A stretch of DNA of 64,000 nucleotides from Paenibacillus xylanexedens (GCF_001908275.1 NZ_CP018620.1:6138001-6202000), one strand, 5' to 3'. Shown: positions 52,952-63,187, numbered from the stretch's first letter. Notes: generated from the letters alone by a model not told the origin. Program-made: numbers and translations.

Positions 52952-55240
52952 TTACACCGTAAAGCGTGACAAAGTTTCTTTCAGTTCAGTAGACACATTC
53001 TCCAGTTTGCCAGACAGATTAACCAGCTGGTTACTGATATTTTGCTGTTCACTGCTCAAGGAAGCTACTTCTTGGGACGTTGCAGAAGATTCTTCAGCTA
53101 CAGCGCTGACATTGCTCATGGCTTCAGACAACGTACCTTGAGATTTGTTCAAATCTCCAATAGAACCTGTCACCATGCCCAGACGTTCCACAAAGGCACC
53201 CATCTGTTCCTGTACGGAAGCAAAGATGACGTTGGTGTCTTTAACCGCATCCATCTGTTCCTTGAATAACGGATAAGCTGCCGACAAAGCATCCACGGTC
53301 TCATTCATTTCAGTCATGATTTTGTCTGTAATCTCTCCAACCATCTCAATGGATTGTCTGGATTGAGCCGCGAGCTGACGCACCTCATCAGCCACCACCA
53401 TGAATCCGCGTCCGGCTGCACCGGCACGTGCTGCTTCAATGGTTGCATTCAGGGAAAGGATATTTGTCTGTTTCGTTATGTTTTGCAGCACTTCAAGCAC
53501 TTTCAGAACAGAAGACGTACTCTCTTTCAGCGAATCAACCTTATTCACCAGTGCACCAATCATTTCTTCTGTCTTCTGTGTTTTGGTCATCAACTGATTC
53601 AGATGTTGTGTTCCTGTCTGACTGGACTTCTCTACATGACGAGCAGAATCACCCATCTGTTCATTAGCAGCGATTACACTCTGCATCTGACGAGAGATAT
53701 TGTCAGTTAATTCATTGCCACGTTCCGCTTCAGTTGCCAAACTGCCTGCACCGCCTGCGATCTCTTCTGTAGCTACGGCAATCTCCGAAGCAGACACAGC
53801 CGTTTTCTTGGATGCACTGCTCAGCTCAGAGGCCGTATCCAATACTTCCTGCGCAGAACGATTGGTTTGTTCAACCAGCTTAGTAATCTGCTCCATCATC
53901 AGATTGAAGGCGGATGAGAGCTGACCGATTTCATCCTGGGAGCTATATGGTGTACGAACTTTAAGATTACCTTTCGCACCTTCCTGCATCAGGTCTTTCA
54001 ATTTGCCGAGTGGACGAGCGATCATACGCACCATCCAGATCCCGATCAATACTGCAATCCCCGCATCAATCAGCGCCATCCACAGGGTCAGGGTCAGAAT
54101 GCCCTTTGCATCCTGAACCAAAACAGAGGTAGGTATCATACCAACCAGTTTCCAATTGGATGTATCCATCGTACTGTATACAGCCAGCATTTCCGTAGAT
54201 TTGCCATCTACCGTATACTCCGTATTCGTGCTACCTGCTGGTTCGGTCAACTCTTTGACAAATGCAAGCTCTGTATCTTGTCCCGTACGATCCGAGATGG
54301 AGGATGCAACCACTTTATTATCGGGAGCAATCAGTTGAAGAACAGCTCCTGAACCCAAATCAAGCGATTTCAATTGTTCCTCCAGAACTTCCAGTTTCAG
54401 TTCAATAACCAGAACATACGACTGGGTCGTTCCTTGCAGGTTTTTCATTGAACGTGCAATTTTAAACGTTGGCGTTGAGCCATCTTCTTTGACCTCTGTT
54501 GGAAGCCAGCGATAACCGCCCGCCTCAATTAACTCACTGTACCATGCTTCCTGGCGAATGCTGCCCATGGATGAACTGTTGCTGCCGGTACCCATAATGG
54601 ACTTTGTATCGTCCGTAGGTACCAAATAAATCGCTTCCATAGATTTATTTGTAAATGCAACATTGGACAGTTGCTTGTTGATTGAACTTGAGTTCACGAA
54701 TGTATCATACGCAGTCAAATTCGTATCTGACATTTTTTGTAGCAAGGACTGCATTTCCGGATCAAAGAAAATCTGTGTGGATGTATCCACAAATCTCTCC
54801 AAAATAATGTCCATTTTTTGTTTGGTCTGATCAATTGTCTCCTGATTGGCACGCGAGGCATTTTTCTCTATCGTACCTTTGGCCTTCGAATAGGATAATA
54901 GACCTAAACTCACTACAAAAATCATAATTCCCGCAAAAAAGATCAAAAACAGTTTAACCCCTACGGATTTAACCGGATTTGCCTTCTTAATCTGTTGGAA
55001 AGAAGACCCTCCAAGGTTTTTCCAATCCCGGTTTTCTAATTGTTTTTTTACCCAATCGGTCTTGATCCAGCCCAGCTTCAATTTACTACGGTCAAACTTA
55101 AGTAATTTTATCCCATTCCCTGTAATTTTACTTTTACCTACTTTTTCTTTCTTCACTTTCTGAACCTTCTCAGGATTAACCTGCTCGACTTTTGTCACTT
55201 GCTCCCCACTGTCTTTCTGCTTCTTTTGAACCATTCCCAT
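52952..55240 (-). CDS. Methyl-accepting chemotaxis protein with unusual basic N-terminal tail
   Basis: A 762-residue chemoreceptor. It has a charged cytoplasmic tail of about 95 residues, a first membrane helix (about 96-118), an extracellular Cache-type sensor (about 120-375), a second helix (about 378-402), a HAMP domain (about 403-455) and a long signalling helical hairpin ending ETLSRFTV. The conserved tip is NATIEAARAGAAGRGFMVVADEVRQLA, given here in parts: IEAARAGAAGRGF and VVADEVRQLA. It should sense a small molecule and control CheA. The tail (VEQVNPEKVQKVKKEKVGKS and on) is rich in Lys/Val/Glu and not usual for the family. The start may be ATG 55240 or ATG 55234; the latter has better spacing from AGGTGA. 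Confidence 0.92.
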   Translation of the reverse strand: MGMVQKKQKDSGEQVTKVEQVNPEKVQKVKKEKVGKSKITGNGIKLLKFDRSKLKLGWIKTDWVKKQLENRDWKNLGGSSFQQIKKANPVKSVGVKLFLIFFAGIMIFVVSLGLLSYSKAKGTIEKNASRANQETIDQTKQKMDIILERFVDTSTQIFFDPEMQSLLQKMSDTNLTAYDTFVNSSSINKQLSNVAFTNKSMEAIYLVPTDDTKSIMGTGSNSSSMGSIRQEAWYSELIEAGGYRWLPTEVKEDGSTPTFKIARSMKNLQGTTQSYVLVIELKLEVLEEQLKSLDLGSGAVLQLIAPDNKVVASSISDRTGQDTELAFVKELTEPAGSTNTEYTVDGKSTEMLAVYSTMDTSNWKLVGMIPTSVLVQDAKGILTLTLWMALIDAGIAVLIGIWMVRMIARPLGKLKDLMQEGAKGNLKVRTPYSSQDEIGQLSSAFNLMMEQITKLVEQTNRSAQEVLDTASELSSASKKTAVSASEIAVATEEIAGGAGSLATEAERGNELTDNISRQMQSVIAANEQMGDSARHVEKSSQTGTQHLNQLMTKTQKTEEMIGALVNKVDSLKESTSSVLKVLEVLQNITKQTNILSLNATIEAARAGAAGRGFMVVADEVRQLAAQSRQSIEMVGEITDKIMTEMNETVDALSAAYPLFKEQMDAVKDTNVIFASVQEQMGAFVERLGMVTGSIGDLNKSQGTLSEAMSNVSAVAEESSATSQEVASLSSEQQNISNQLVNLSGKLENVSTELKETLSRFTV

Positions 55241-55368
55241 TCACCTGCCAGTTATTTACTTGTTAGATTTTTCTTTCTCTCCCCTATAAATATGTAGTAT
55301 TCGACAGCTTTCTTCGTTCCCCTTTCATTTCCCAGAAATATTTTACAACTTTATTCCTATTTTTCTAT

Positions 55369-55404
55369 AAAAAAAAGACCCCCATATGCCGATAAACGGA
55401 GGTC
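55369..55404 (-). terminator. Terminator of the yrr block
   Basis: On the minus strand GACCTCC and GGGGGTC form a stem with one wobble pair, followed by eight T. It is about 70 bp after the trhP2 stop codon. Confidence 0.7.
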
Positions 55405-55475
55405 CTACATGCTAACTTCATAACACTATTTTGTTAAATCATAATACAATATTGGCACAATGTAGGTATTTGAGC

Positions 55476-56813
55476 CTACTTCTTTTTTCTCATCATATCG
55501 AAGTACGAAACCGGTTGATCTACCTTCATTTTAATCAGTTGCAACGGGTGACGAGCAGCATCCAGAACATTGCCTTCTTCATCCTGTATTTCGCCGACCA
55601 CCTGTTTGAAAAAGTGACCTCCCGGACCGAAAAATTCGATTTCCTGTCCTGGTTTGAAGTGATTGCGCTGTTGAATGGTTGCCATTCCTGTTTCAGCATC
55701 ATACCCCATAACCAATCCAGCGAAGTCAAAAGGTACGGCCTTTTCTTCCGGTTCATAGATATGATCTTCATGGTCTGGTGTATCATAGAAAAATCCGGTA
55801 TTCAGCGGGCGATTCGCCGCTTTGTTCATTTCTTCAACCCATTCAGGTTTCAGAACATAATTTTCCGGGTCTGCCATATAGGAATCAATAGCTTGACGGT
55901 AGACGTTAACCACAGTTGCCACGTAGTGGATCGATTTCATACGTCCTTCGATCTTGAAACTGTCCACACCCACATCAATCAACTCGGGAATATGGCCAAT
56001 CATGCACAGATCCTTAGATCCCATGGAGAATGAATTATCCTGTTCCTCGAACAGGGGAAGCTGGTTCTCACCCAGTTTGAATGGTGCAGGTGCCTTCGTC
56101 TGCATGTCCTCTTCGCTGACCCACACCGTATCTTCTCTCGCATCCTCGAACAGATCATACTTCCAGCGACAAGACTGGCAACAGCCGCCCCGGTTGGAGT
56201 CCCGATCCGTAAAATGGTTCGAGAGCACACAACGTCCGGAATACGACGAACACATCGCCCCATGAATAAAGGCTTCAATTTCGATATCCACATTGGCCTT
56301 GATCTCTTCAATCTCTTCAAAGCTGGTCTCACGTCCGAGAACAACACGTGGAAGTCCTTCATCTTTCCAGAACTTCACGGCTTGCCAGTTGAGTGTGGAT
56401 TGTTGAGTACTTAGATGTACCTCAAGGCCTGGCACAGTACGAAGCGCTACTTCAATAATAGCCGGATCGGCTACGATGATCGCAGAGATTCCCGCATTAT
56501 AGAGGTTTTGCAGATACGTTTCGATACCCTCAACATCCTCATTATGTGCATAGATGTTTGTCGCTACGAACACCTTGGCTCCATACTTTTTGGCAAACTC
56601 CACACCTTCACGCATCTCTTCAAAGCTGAAGTTATCCGCGTTGGAACGCAGTCCATAGGCTTGTCCACCGATATATACGGCATCTGCACCGTAATGGATC
56701 GCAAATTTCAGTTTTTCCAGATTACCCGCCGGAGCTAGCAGCTCCGGTTTGTCCAGACGGTTACGTTTACCCGAAAACTTCCGCTGTACCGCCACTGTTT
56801 CCATTCTGTTCAC
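55476..56813 (-). CDS. trhP2: U32-family tRNA hydroxylation protein, YrrO-like
   Basis: Peptidase U32-like proteins of this type work in prephenate-dependent hydroxylation of uridine 34 in tRNA (ho5U) and not as peptidases. The 445-residue protein has the N-terminal PELLAPAGNLEKLKFAIHYGADAVYIGG, the MCSSYSGRCVLSNHFTDRDSN segment (shortened here to MCSSYSGRC) and GGCCQSCRW; these cysteines likely bind an iron-sulfur cluster. C-terminal domain features (FKPGQEIEFFGPGG) are usual. It follows trhP1 by 8 bp, as in B. subtilis, where both are needed. Confidence 0.92.
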   Translation of the reverse strand: MNRMETVAVQRKFSGKRNRLDKPELLAPAGNLEKLKFAIHYGADAVYIGGQAYGLRSNADNFSFEEMREGVEFAKKYGAKVFVATNIYAHNEDVEGIETYLQNLYNAGISAIIVADPAIIEVALRTVPGLEVHLSTQQSTLNWQAVKFWKDEGLPRVVLGRETSFEEIEEIKANVDIEIEAFIHGAMCSSYSGRCVLSNHFTDRDSNRGGCCQSCRWKYDLFEDAREDTVWVSEEDMQTKAPAPFKLGENQLPLFEEQDNSFSMGSKDLCMIGHIPELIDVGVDSFKIEGRMKSIHYVATVVNVYRQAIDSYMADPENYVLKPEWVEEMNKAANRPLNTGFFYDTPDHEDHIYEPEEKAVPFDFAGLVMGYDAETGMATIQQRNHFKPGQEIEFFGPGGHFFKQVVGEIQDEEGNVLDAARHPLQLIKMKVDQPVSYFDMMRKKK

Positions 56814-56821
56814 CTCGTCTA

Positions 56822-57751
56822 TTAATACACTTGTTCTTTATAGAAAAATCCAAACGACAATTCACGTTCAGGGTCCTGTAACTTGCGCACCTCAGCGAGC
56901 CACTCTTCAGAGAAAGCATATGCATCAGCATCGGCTACATAACTGTCAATCGCTGTCCGATATGCACGTACAACAGCTTCATTGTAGGTGAGTGATTTTA
57001 ACATACCTTCAATTTTGAAACTGTGCACACCCGCCTCCATCAACAGATGAAGATCTTCGAGGATACATATATCCTCAGAGCTCATAATGTGTGTGCCGTT
57101 AATGTCCTCATAGATCGGGAATTTCTCATCCCGGCGTTCAGCCTCGATCAGGAACAATCCCCGTTCTTTGCCCAGATCTCCCTCAACCGGCCGCCCTTGA
57201 TGAGCCATATAACTTTGCACCAGACTGCGCTTGGAATGATAAATATTCGTCATACCATGCACCTGAACCTGAGCTTCCACTTTCAGAAAAGGGACCATTT
57301 CCGTCAACTCGTCCATATTCAACTCACGGGCAAGCACAACACGACTAGCTCCCTTGGTTCCCCAATAGTTGGCCGTCGCATAGTTCGTTGAAGTCATCTC
57401 CGCATTCCAGTGCAACTTCACATGTGGCGCGTATTCCTTCATGGTGGCCAGCACGGATGGGTCATTAAACTCCACACCATCAATACCGATTCTGCCAAGT
57501 GCTTGAACATATTCAGGCAATTCTTTCAACAGTTCGTTGGACATCAGATTAGTCATGGATACATACACACGCGCCTGATGTTTGGCTGCAATGGCAACCA
57601 CCTCTGCTGTCTCTTCCACGCTAAAGCTGCCTGAAAGACGCATGCCGAATCGATCATCTCCAATGACCAGAGCATCTGCTCCAGCCTGGAGAAGCACTTC
57701 TGCCTCTTTCACATTCGCTGCTGTAACGAGCAGTTCATGTTTCTTACTCAT
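56822..57751 (-). CDS. trhP1: U32-family tRNA hydroxylation protein, YrrN-like
   Basis: The 309-residue partner of TrhP2. It shares the N-terminal domain (AGADALVIGDDRFGMR, VYVSMTNLMSNELL) but lacks the cysteine cluster: the matching region reads TNIYHSKRSLVQSY. It should act with TrhP2 in ho5U34 formation on tRNA. The gene lies 14 bp after mltG and 8 bp before trhP2. In B. subtilis the methyltransferase gene yrrM (trmR), which turns ho5U into mo5U, sits between mltG and yrrN; it is absent here. Confidence 0.9.
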   Translation of the reverse strand: MSKKHELLVTAANVKEAEVLLQAGADALVIGDDRFGMRLSGSFSVEETAEVVAIAAKHQARVYVSMTNLMSNELLKELPEYVQALGRIGIDGVEFNDPSVLATMKEYAPHVKLHWNAEMTSTNYATANYWGTKGASRVVLARELNMDELTEMVPFLKVEAQVQVHGMTNIYHSKRSLVQSYMAHQGRPVEGDLGKERGLFLIEAERRDEKFPIYEDINGTHIMSSEDICILEDLHLLMEAGVHSFKIEGMLKSLTYNEAVVRAYRTAIDSYVADADAYAFSEEWLAEVRKLQDPERELSFGFFYKEQVY

Positions 57752-57765
57752 ATAATCCCCTCCGC

Positions 57766-58806
57766 TTATTGCGCAGCCTTACTTTTGGCTATATTTTGCT
57801 GGTGTTCCTTATACGTTTTGGCAAATAGATGTCCAGACGAGCCATCCTTTTTTGTCACATAGAACAGATACTCCGAAGCTTCCGGATTTAGCGCTGCCTC
57901 AATGGACGGAAGACTTGGACTGGCAATTGGACCTGGTGGCAAGCCCTTGTTCAGATACGTATTATAGGGACTTTTCACCTTTAGATCCTTGAAAAACAAT
58001 CGTTCCTTCGGTCTGTCGAGCAGATATTGCACGGTAGCATCAATCTCCAGCTTCATATCCTGATTGATCCGGTTGTAGATTACACCTGCAACCAGAGCAC
58101 GTTCCTCGTCCACTACAACTTCTTTCTCCACGAGTGACGCGATCGTCAGCAGTTCATGCAGGGAAAGGTTCTTTTCCTGGAGCTTGGCTTCCAAATCAGG
58201 AATGGAATTAATCTTGGTCTGGAATTCTTCCAGCATCCGTTGCATCACATCATGCGTGGAACTTCCCTTTTTCAGCTCATACGTCTCCGGGAACAGATAC
58301 CCTTCCAATACGTAGCGAAGTTCTTCATCCACTGGAATATCTTTGATGATATCTACATCAAAGGCCGAAGGATCATTGGCCAGCTTGATGAATTCATCCC
58401 GATCTACAACATGCTCATAAGAAAGCTTACCCGCCATTTGCAGAACGTTATAACCCTCCGGAATCGTAAATTTCACCATTTCTTCCGGTACAACTTCGCC
58501 ACTACTCAGCTTGTTAACAATCTCATCATATGTCACGCCAGGATTCATAGAATATGTACCCGCCATGAAATTAGAACCTAGTTTCTTCCACTTTAAATAC
58601 CCTTTAAAGGTTAGCCCGCTTCGAATGAGGCCTTCTTCTTGAAGCTGATCCGCGATTTTCGAAGTTCCCGATCCGCTCTTAATCTCGAATACGACCGGTT
58701 CTGTAGAAGCTTCCACAGGACGCATCATACTCCATACGTAACCGCCTGCGCCTCCGGCAAGAACTACAATGATAAGCAGTATGACTACTATTGCTTTCCC
58801 TTTCAA
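57766..58806 (-). CDS. mltG: Endolytic peptidoglycan transglycosylase MltG
   Basis: MltG cuts nascent glycan strands at the membrane and so limits their length. The protein has a membrane helix near the N-terminus (KAIVVILLIIVVLAGGAGG), a LysM-like domain (about 35-90) and the YceG catalytic domain with the key glutamate in LTIASLVEKEVVVDEER and the end segment GPIASPSLPSIEAALNP. I place the start at TTG 58806, with AAAGGAG 11 bp upstream; TTG 58830 lies upstream of that site and has none of its own. Length is then 346. It is in the yrr block at the usual place before the trhP genes. Confidence 0.92.
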   Translation of the reverse strand: MKGKAIVVILLIIVVLAGGAGGYVWSMMRPVEASTEPVVFEIKSGSGTSKIADQLQEEGLIRSGLTFKGYLKWKKLGSNFMAGTYSMNPGVTYDEIVNKLSSGEVVPEEMVKFTIPEGYNVLQMAGKLSYEHVVDRDEFIKLANDPSAFDVDIIKDIPVDEELRYVLEGYLFPETYELKKGSSTHDVMQRMLEEFQTKINSIPDLEAKLQEKNLSLHELLTIASLVEKEVVVDEERALVAGVIYNRINQDMKLEIDATVQYLLDRPKERLFFKDLKVKSPYNTYLNKGLPPGPIASPSLPSIEAALNPEASEYLFYVTKKDGSSGHLFAKTYKEHQQNIAKSKAAQ

Positions 58807-58881
58807 AAAAGAAACAACTCCTTTACACAACCAAAAAGAGCGGACTTCTCCGCCCTCCCGGTTTCTTCAATTTGAAGCTGA

Positions 58882-59196
58882 TTAATCTTCGTCAATGGGG
58901 AGAGTACATTCATCATAAAGCTCCGAGATGTTCTCCCACTCATCATCATCGTCGATCGTAACTAACTCTGGCATGATCTGGTCTTCACTTCCAGGTGATA
59001 CCCGCAGAAGTTCAACCTCGTCATAAGGTCGCAACGAACTGCGGAGCACCGCGTACTGCTGACCGTTCACTTCGAACTCAGCCAACAAGTCATACGGTTG
59101 TGATTTACCGTTCTCTTCTTCGAGCTCAACATGAGCACCGAATGCCAGACGCAGTGAATCTGTCCATTTCAGGTCTTTGCGGCTATATTCCGTCAT
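58882..59196 (-). CDS. DUF1292 protein (first of a tandem pair)
   Basis: An acidic 104-residue protein of the DUF1292 (YrzB) family; the pattern FEVNGQQYAVLRSS and a C-terminal acidic stretch are typical. Function is not known. It begins directly at the stop of the other DUF1292 gene (no gap), so it likely arose by duplication. It has a longer N-terminus (YSRKDLKWTDSLRLAFGAHVELEEENG) than YrzB. The pair lies between ruvX and mltG, where B. subtilis has one yrzB. Confidence 0.85.
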   Translation of the reverse strand: MTEYSRKDLKWTDSLRLAFGAHVELEEENGKSQPYDLLAEFEVNGQQYAVLRSSLRPYDEVELLRVSPGSEDQIMPELVTIDDDDEWENISELYDECTLPIDED

Positions 59197-59496
59197 TTAG
59201 TTCGCTTCCTCTTCATCTTCAGCAAGAAATGTATTAAACGTCTCCTCGACGATATCCCATTCGGCATCATCTTGGATGACGAAAAGTTTAATATCGTCGC
59301 CCTCTTCTTCATAACGGAATGCATATACATCCGTTTCGCCATCTTCAGGTTCAACCGGAGCAACCATCATGTACTTGGCCTCCGAACCATCTACTTCAAA
59401 CTTCATGATGACTTCAAATTCCTCTTCATTACCCTCGTCATCCGCAATGTAAATAATTTCCGCTTCTTCTTCCATACCCAGTTGATCTTCAGCCAT
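59197..59496 (-). CDS. DUF1292 protein, YrzB-like
   Basis: A 99-residue, strongly acidic protein: EIIYIADDEGNEEEFEVIMKF is the hallmark start of DUF1292, followed by KYMMVAPVE and a C-terminal EDEEEAN. Position between ruvX (12 bp) and the second DUF1292 gene equals that of yrzB in B. subtilis. Function unknown; its conservation beside ireB and ruvX suggests a housekeeping role in this cluster. Confidence 0.9.
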   Translation of the reverse strand: MAEDQLGMEEEAEIIYIADDEGNEEEFEVIMKFEVDGSEAKYMMVAPVEPEDGETDVYAFRYEEEGDDIKLFVIQDDAEWDIVEETFNTFLAEDEEEAN

Positions 59497-59508
59497 TGTT
59501 GATCCCCC

Positions 59509-59925
59509 TCACCTTCTACTATTGGCATCCAAATAATTTTGCAAAATCAAGCTTGCGGCCATTTTGTCCACAACCTGCTTGCGTTTTTTCCGACTGACAT
59601 CCGCTTCGATCAGCGTACGTTCTGCTGCCATGGTTGTCAGCCGTTCATCCCAAAGGTGAACAGGTAAATTCAGTTCATCCCGCAGGCGATCGGCAAAAGC
59701 AATGCATATCTCACCGCGCGGTCCTACGGTGCCGTTCATGTTTTTGGGAAGTCCGACTACGATCTCACTAATCTCATGCTCACGCACAAGTTCGGCAATC
59801 CGAGCGAACTCGCCTTCATCACGGCGGCGTTCTAGCACTTCCAATCCCTGGGCAGTCCAACCGAAGGCGTCACTCGCGGCAACTCCGATTCTTCGGTCCC
59901 CATAGTCCAAACCTAATATTTTCAT
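59509..59925 (-). CDS. ruvX: Holliday junction resolvase-like RuvX/YqgF
   Basis: A small RNase H-fold nuclease (138 residues) with the motif KILGLDYGDRRIGVA, central EIVVGLPKNMNGTVG and C-terminal DERLTTMAAE and VDKMAASLILQNYL. Family members are put forward as Holliday junction resolvases or as nucleases in 16S rRNA 5'-end processing. ATG 59925 with GGGAGAG upstream gives the normal N-terminus; an in-frame start at 59982 adds unrelated sequence. Order ireB-ruvX-DUF1292 is conserved in Bacillota. The 128 bp between ireB and this gene hold nothing I can name. Confidence 0.94.
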   Translation of the reverse strand: MKILGLDYGDRRIGVAASDAFGWTAQGLEVLERRRDEGEFARIAELVREHEISEIVVGLPKNMNGTVGPRGEICIAFADRLRDELNLPVHLWDERLTTMAAERTLIEADVSRKKRKQVVDKMAASLILQNYLDANSRR

Positions 59926-60053
59926 CCATGCTCTCCCATCCTGGGGCCTGCTCAGGTCGATTACAAATAATCGCCTTCTCAAGCTTCAGGCTGTCTTCTG
60001 TCGGTTCATTTCCCGCTGCCTGCAAGGCTGCAACACAGCGGAAGCGGCGTACA

Positions 60054-60314
60054 TTACCGGTGATTGGCCAGATAGGAACGTACAAGCTCTTCAATCAGCT
60101 CATCGCGCTCCTTTTTACGGACCAGACTACGTGCGTTGTTGTGACGAGGAATGTATGCCGGGTCTCCGGAAATCAGATACCCAACAATCTGGTTGATCGG
60201 ATTATACTCCTTATCGACCAATGCATCATATACCGTGAGAAGAATCTCTTTGGATGATGCTTCCTGTTCGTCACCTTTCACATTAAATTTAACCGTCTTA
60301 TCCATGGAGTCCAT
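60054..60314 (-). CDS. ireB: IreB-family regulatory phosphoprotein (YrzL)
   Basis: An 86-residue protein of the DUF965/IreB family. In Enterococcus IreB is a substrate of the Ser/Thr kinase IreK and lowers cephalosporin resistance. Conserved segments are [20 protein letters not shown] (split here by length: KFNVKGDE and [11 protein letters not shown]), [21 protein letters not shown] and [15 protein letters not shown] 60314 follows GAGGTG at 6 bp; longer frames upstream show no family sequence. It lies after alaS, as in B. subtilis (alaS-yrzL-yrrK). Confidence 0.94.
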   Translation of the reverse strand: MDSMDKTVKFNVKGDEQEASSKEILLTVYDALVDKEYNPINQIVGYLISGDPAYIPRHNNARSLVRKKERDELIEELVRSYLANHR

Positions 60315-60556
60315 TGATGACACCTCGCTCCTGCATGAACATGGGGACCATGTCCTGCCGAATTGATTTCTGTTTATATAATAACATATTCTGACTGCCA
60401 CAAGTAAACAAAGGATAAGGCAATTGTGTTTTTTGCTTGTCCTTTACTGGCTTCAGCATATTGCATCATTCGATTCCACACGCTCTCGGGTACAAAAAAT
60501 AAACGAACAAAACCATTTCGATTTATTTTTTGACGATTGAAAGCCGTTCAATGGAT

Positions 60557-63187
60557 TTATGCATTATGCCCGCTAACCAGCGAAACTGCCAGTTTCAGCG
60601 CTTCATCCAGCTTGGTCGCATCCTTACCTCCGGCTTGCGCCATATCTGGACGTCCACCGCCACCGCCGCCGCAAACTGCTGCGACTTCTTTGACGATTTT
60701 GCCTGCGTGTAATCCTTGTTTCACTTGTTCAGCAGGTACTGCTACAACAAAATTCACTTTGCCGTCCGCTGGAGCACCCAATACGAGTACCGCGTTAGGC
60801 AATTTTACTTTCAACTCATCTGCCACTGTACGCAGCGCATCCATGTTCGGAGCATCTACGCGTGCTGCCAGCAATTGTGTATTTCCTGCTTGTACCACTT
60901 GATCGGTCAATTGACCCGCTTCCATGGCACTCAGCTTGCTTTGCAGGGATTCAGTCTCTCTGGCTGCTTCTTTCAGTTGTTGGTTCAGACCTTCAATCCG
61001 TTTAGGTACATCAGCCACATTTGCTTTGAGCAGTGCTGCTGATTGTTTAAGCAGTTCCAACTGGCTTTCCACATACAGATATGCGCCACGGCCAGTTACA
61101 GCTTCGATCCGACGAACGCCGGAGCCGATTCCGCTCTCGCTCACCAGTTTGAAGATTCCAATCTCTGAAGTATTATTTACGTGACAGCCGCCACAAAGTT
61201 CCAAACTGTAGTCTCCAACTTGAACGACACGCACAATATCTCCATATTTTTCGCCAAACAGGGCCATCGCACCCATTTCTTTGGCTTCATCAATAGCCTT
61301 CAGCTCAATGTTCACGTTCAGACGATTCCAGATCTGTTCGTTCACCTGACGCTCAATTTCTGTCAACTCTTCCGGCGTAATACTACCGAAGTGAGAGAAG
61401 TCAAACCGCAGACGCTGTGGCTCTACGAGCGACCCCGCCTGGTTTACGTGAGTTCCGAGCACATCTTTGAGTGCCTTGTGCAGCAAGTGGGTAGCCGTAT
61501 GGTTTTTGATAATGTCGCCACGTTTCGCTGAGTCCACTTCGGCATTGATCACATCGCCTACACGCAGTTCACCAGACTCCACAGTCACCAGATGTACATG
61601 TTGTCCAAGTGGAGCTTTGAACAAACCTTGTACTTTCGCTGATACACCAGCACCTCGCAACAAGCCCTGATCACTCACTTGGCCGCCACTTTCCGCGTAG
61701 AACGGAGTCTTGTCCAGAACAACCTGACACGTCTGTCCTTCGCCTACAGATTCAACAAGGGCATCACCAGCTACGATGGCTACCACTTTTGCTTCCGTCA
61801 ACAGGTCAGTATAACCAACAAACTCGCTTTTAACCTCCAGATCAGCAAGTGGTCCGCCTTGAACTTTCATGCTCTCGTTCTCTTGGCGCCCAGCACGTCC
61901 AAGCTCACGTTGTTTCTGCATGGAAGCATCAAAACCTTCACGGTCCACAGTCAGACCATGCTCTGCGGCATAATCTTCTGTCAGGTCAAACGGGAAACCG
62001 TACGTATCATACAGTTTGAAAGCTTCAGGTCCGCTAATAACGGTGCGTCCTTCGGATTTGGCTGTGCCGCTGATATCAGCCAGAATAGCCAGACCATCTG
62101 TGAGTGTTTCGTGGAAACGCTCTTCCTCGGTTTTGATTACTTTGGCGATGAACTCCTGTTTGTCTACTACCTCAGGGTAGTACATGCCCATCACTTCACC
62201 AACGGTTGTTGTCAATTCATACAGGAATGGACGGTCAAGCCCAAGCACTTTTCCATAACGAACTGCACGGCGAAGCAAGCGACGGATGACATATCCACGT
62301 CCTTCATTACTTGGCAGAACGCCATCACCTACTGCAAAAGCAACCGTACGGATATGATCGGCAATGACTTTCAGTGCAACATCAATCTCTACGCTGTCGT
62401 TATATTTCACACCCGCAAGAGCGGCTGTTCTTTGAATCATCGGTTGGAACAGGTCTGTGTCGAAGTTGGAATCCACATTTTGCAGAATGGAAGCAAAACG
62501 CTCCAAACCTGCACCTGTATCAATATTTTTGTTAGGAAGCGGTGTGTAGCTACCATCTTTGTTATGGTTGAACTGGGAGAATACCAGATTCCATACTTCC
62601 AGATAACGTTCGTTTTCCCCACCTGGATACATTTCAGGATCACTCATGTCGTTACCATAAGCTTCGCCGCGGTCATAGAAGATCTCGGTACAAGGACCAC
62701 ATGGGCCTTCGCCGATATCCCAAAAGTTTTCATCCAATTTAATGATACGCTCAGCAGGCAGTCCTACTTTTTCGTTCCACAGTTTGAAAGCTTCTTCATC
62801 TTCCGGATATACCGTTACGGAAAGACGTTCCGGATCGAATCCGATCCACTCTTTGCTGGTCAAGAATTCCCAAGCCCATGTTACGGTCTCCTCCTTGAAG
62901 TAATCTCCAATAGAGAAGTTGCCAAGCATTTCGAAGAACGTATGGTGACGACGCGTTTTACCAACATTCTCGATATCATTGGTACGGATACATTTTTGGG
63001 AGTTCGCTAGACGCGGGTTCTCCGGCTTCTCACGTCCGTCAAAATATGGTTTGAGCGGTGCCATACCTGCATTGATCCACAAAAGAGAAGGATCGTTGTG
63101 AGGTACGAGCGATGCGCTCGGCTCGATTTTGTGACCTTTACTTGCAAAAAACTCTATCCATTTGGACCGGATTTCACTGGCTTTCAT
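60557..63187 (-). CDS. alaS: Alanyl-tRNA synthetase
   Basis: AlaS loads tRNA-Ala and edits mischarged Ser and Gly. The 876-residue protein (B. subtilis: 878) has the N-terminal class II core ([21 protein letters not shown], here split at SLVPHNDP), the editing site [16 protein letters not shown] with [13 protein letters not shown], and the C-terminal DHHA1 domain with the Gly-rich [19 protein letters not shown] 63187 follows GGGGGC at 8 bp and gives the normal [10 protein letters not shown] start. A T-box leader precedes it. After its stop codon come 243 bp to ireB without a clear terminator, so read-through into ireB is possible. Confidence 0.98.
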   Translation of the reverse strand: MKASEIRSKWIEFFASKGHKIEPSASLVPHNDPSLLWINAGMAPLKPYFDGREKPENPRLANSQKCIRTNDIENVGKTRRHHTFFEMLGNFSIGDYFKEETVTWAWEFLTSKEWIGFDPERLSVTVYPEDEEAFKLWNEKVGLPAERIIKLDENFWDIGEGPCGPCTEIFYDRGEAYGNDMSDPEMYPGGENERYLEVWNLVFSQFNHNKDGSYTPLPNKNIDTGAGLERFASILQNVDSNFDTDLFQPMIQRTAALAGVKYNDSVEIDVALKVIADHIRTVAFAVGDGVLPSNEGRGYVIRRLLRRAVRYGKVLGLDRPFLYELTTTVGEVMGMYYPEVVDKQEFIAKVIKTEEERFHETLTDGLAILADISGTAKSEGRTVISGPEAFKLYDTYGFPFDLTEDYAAEHGLTVDREGFDASMQKQRELGRAGRQENESMKVQGGPLADLEVKSEFVGYTDLLTEAKVVAIVAGDALVESVGEGQTCQVVLDKTPFYAESGGQVSDQGLLRGAGVSAKVQGLFKAPLGQHVHLVTVESGELRVGDVINAEVDSAKRGDIIKNHTATHLLHKALKDVLGTHVNQAGSLVEPQRLRFDFSHFGSITPEELTEIERQVNEQIWNRLNVNIELKAIDEAKEMGAMALFGEKYGDIVRVVQVGDYSLELCGGCHVNNTSEIGIFKLVSESGIGSGVRRIEAVTGRGAYLYVESQLELLKQSAALLKANVADVPKRIEGLNQQLKEAARETESLQSKLSAMEAGQLTDQVVQAGNTQLLAARVDAPNMDALRTVADELKVKLPNAVLVLGAPADGKVNFVVAVPAEQVKQGLHAGKIVKEVAAVCGGGGGGRPDMAQAGGKDATKLDEALKLAVSLVSGHNA

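Noticed and set aside
61679..63010. A 443-codon open frame antisense to alaS, plus other long frames antisense to ilvD (47078-48295), ptsI (22290-23411) and floT (27680-28696)
   Set aside because: Each lies wholly or mostly opposite a strongly conserved gene, has no ribosome site or family features, and is explained by codon bias of the sense gene.
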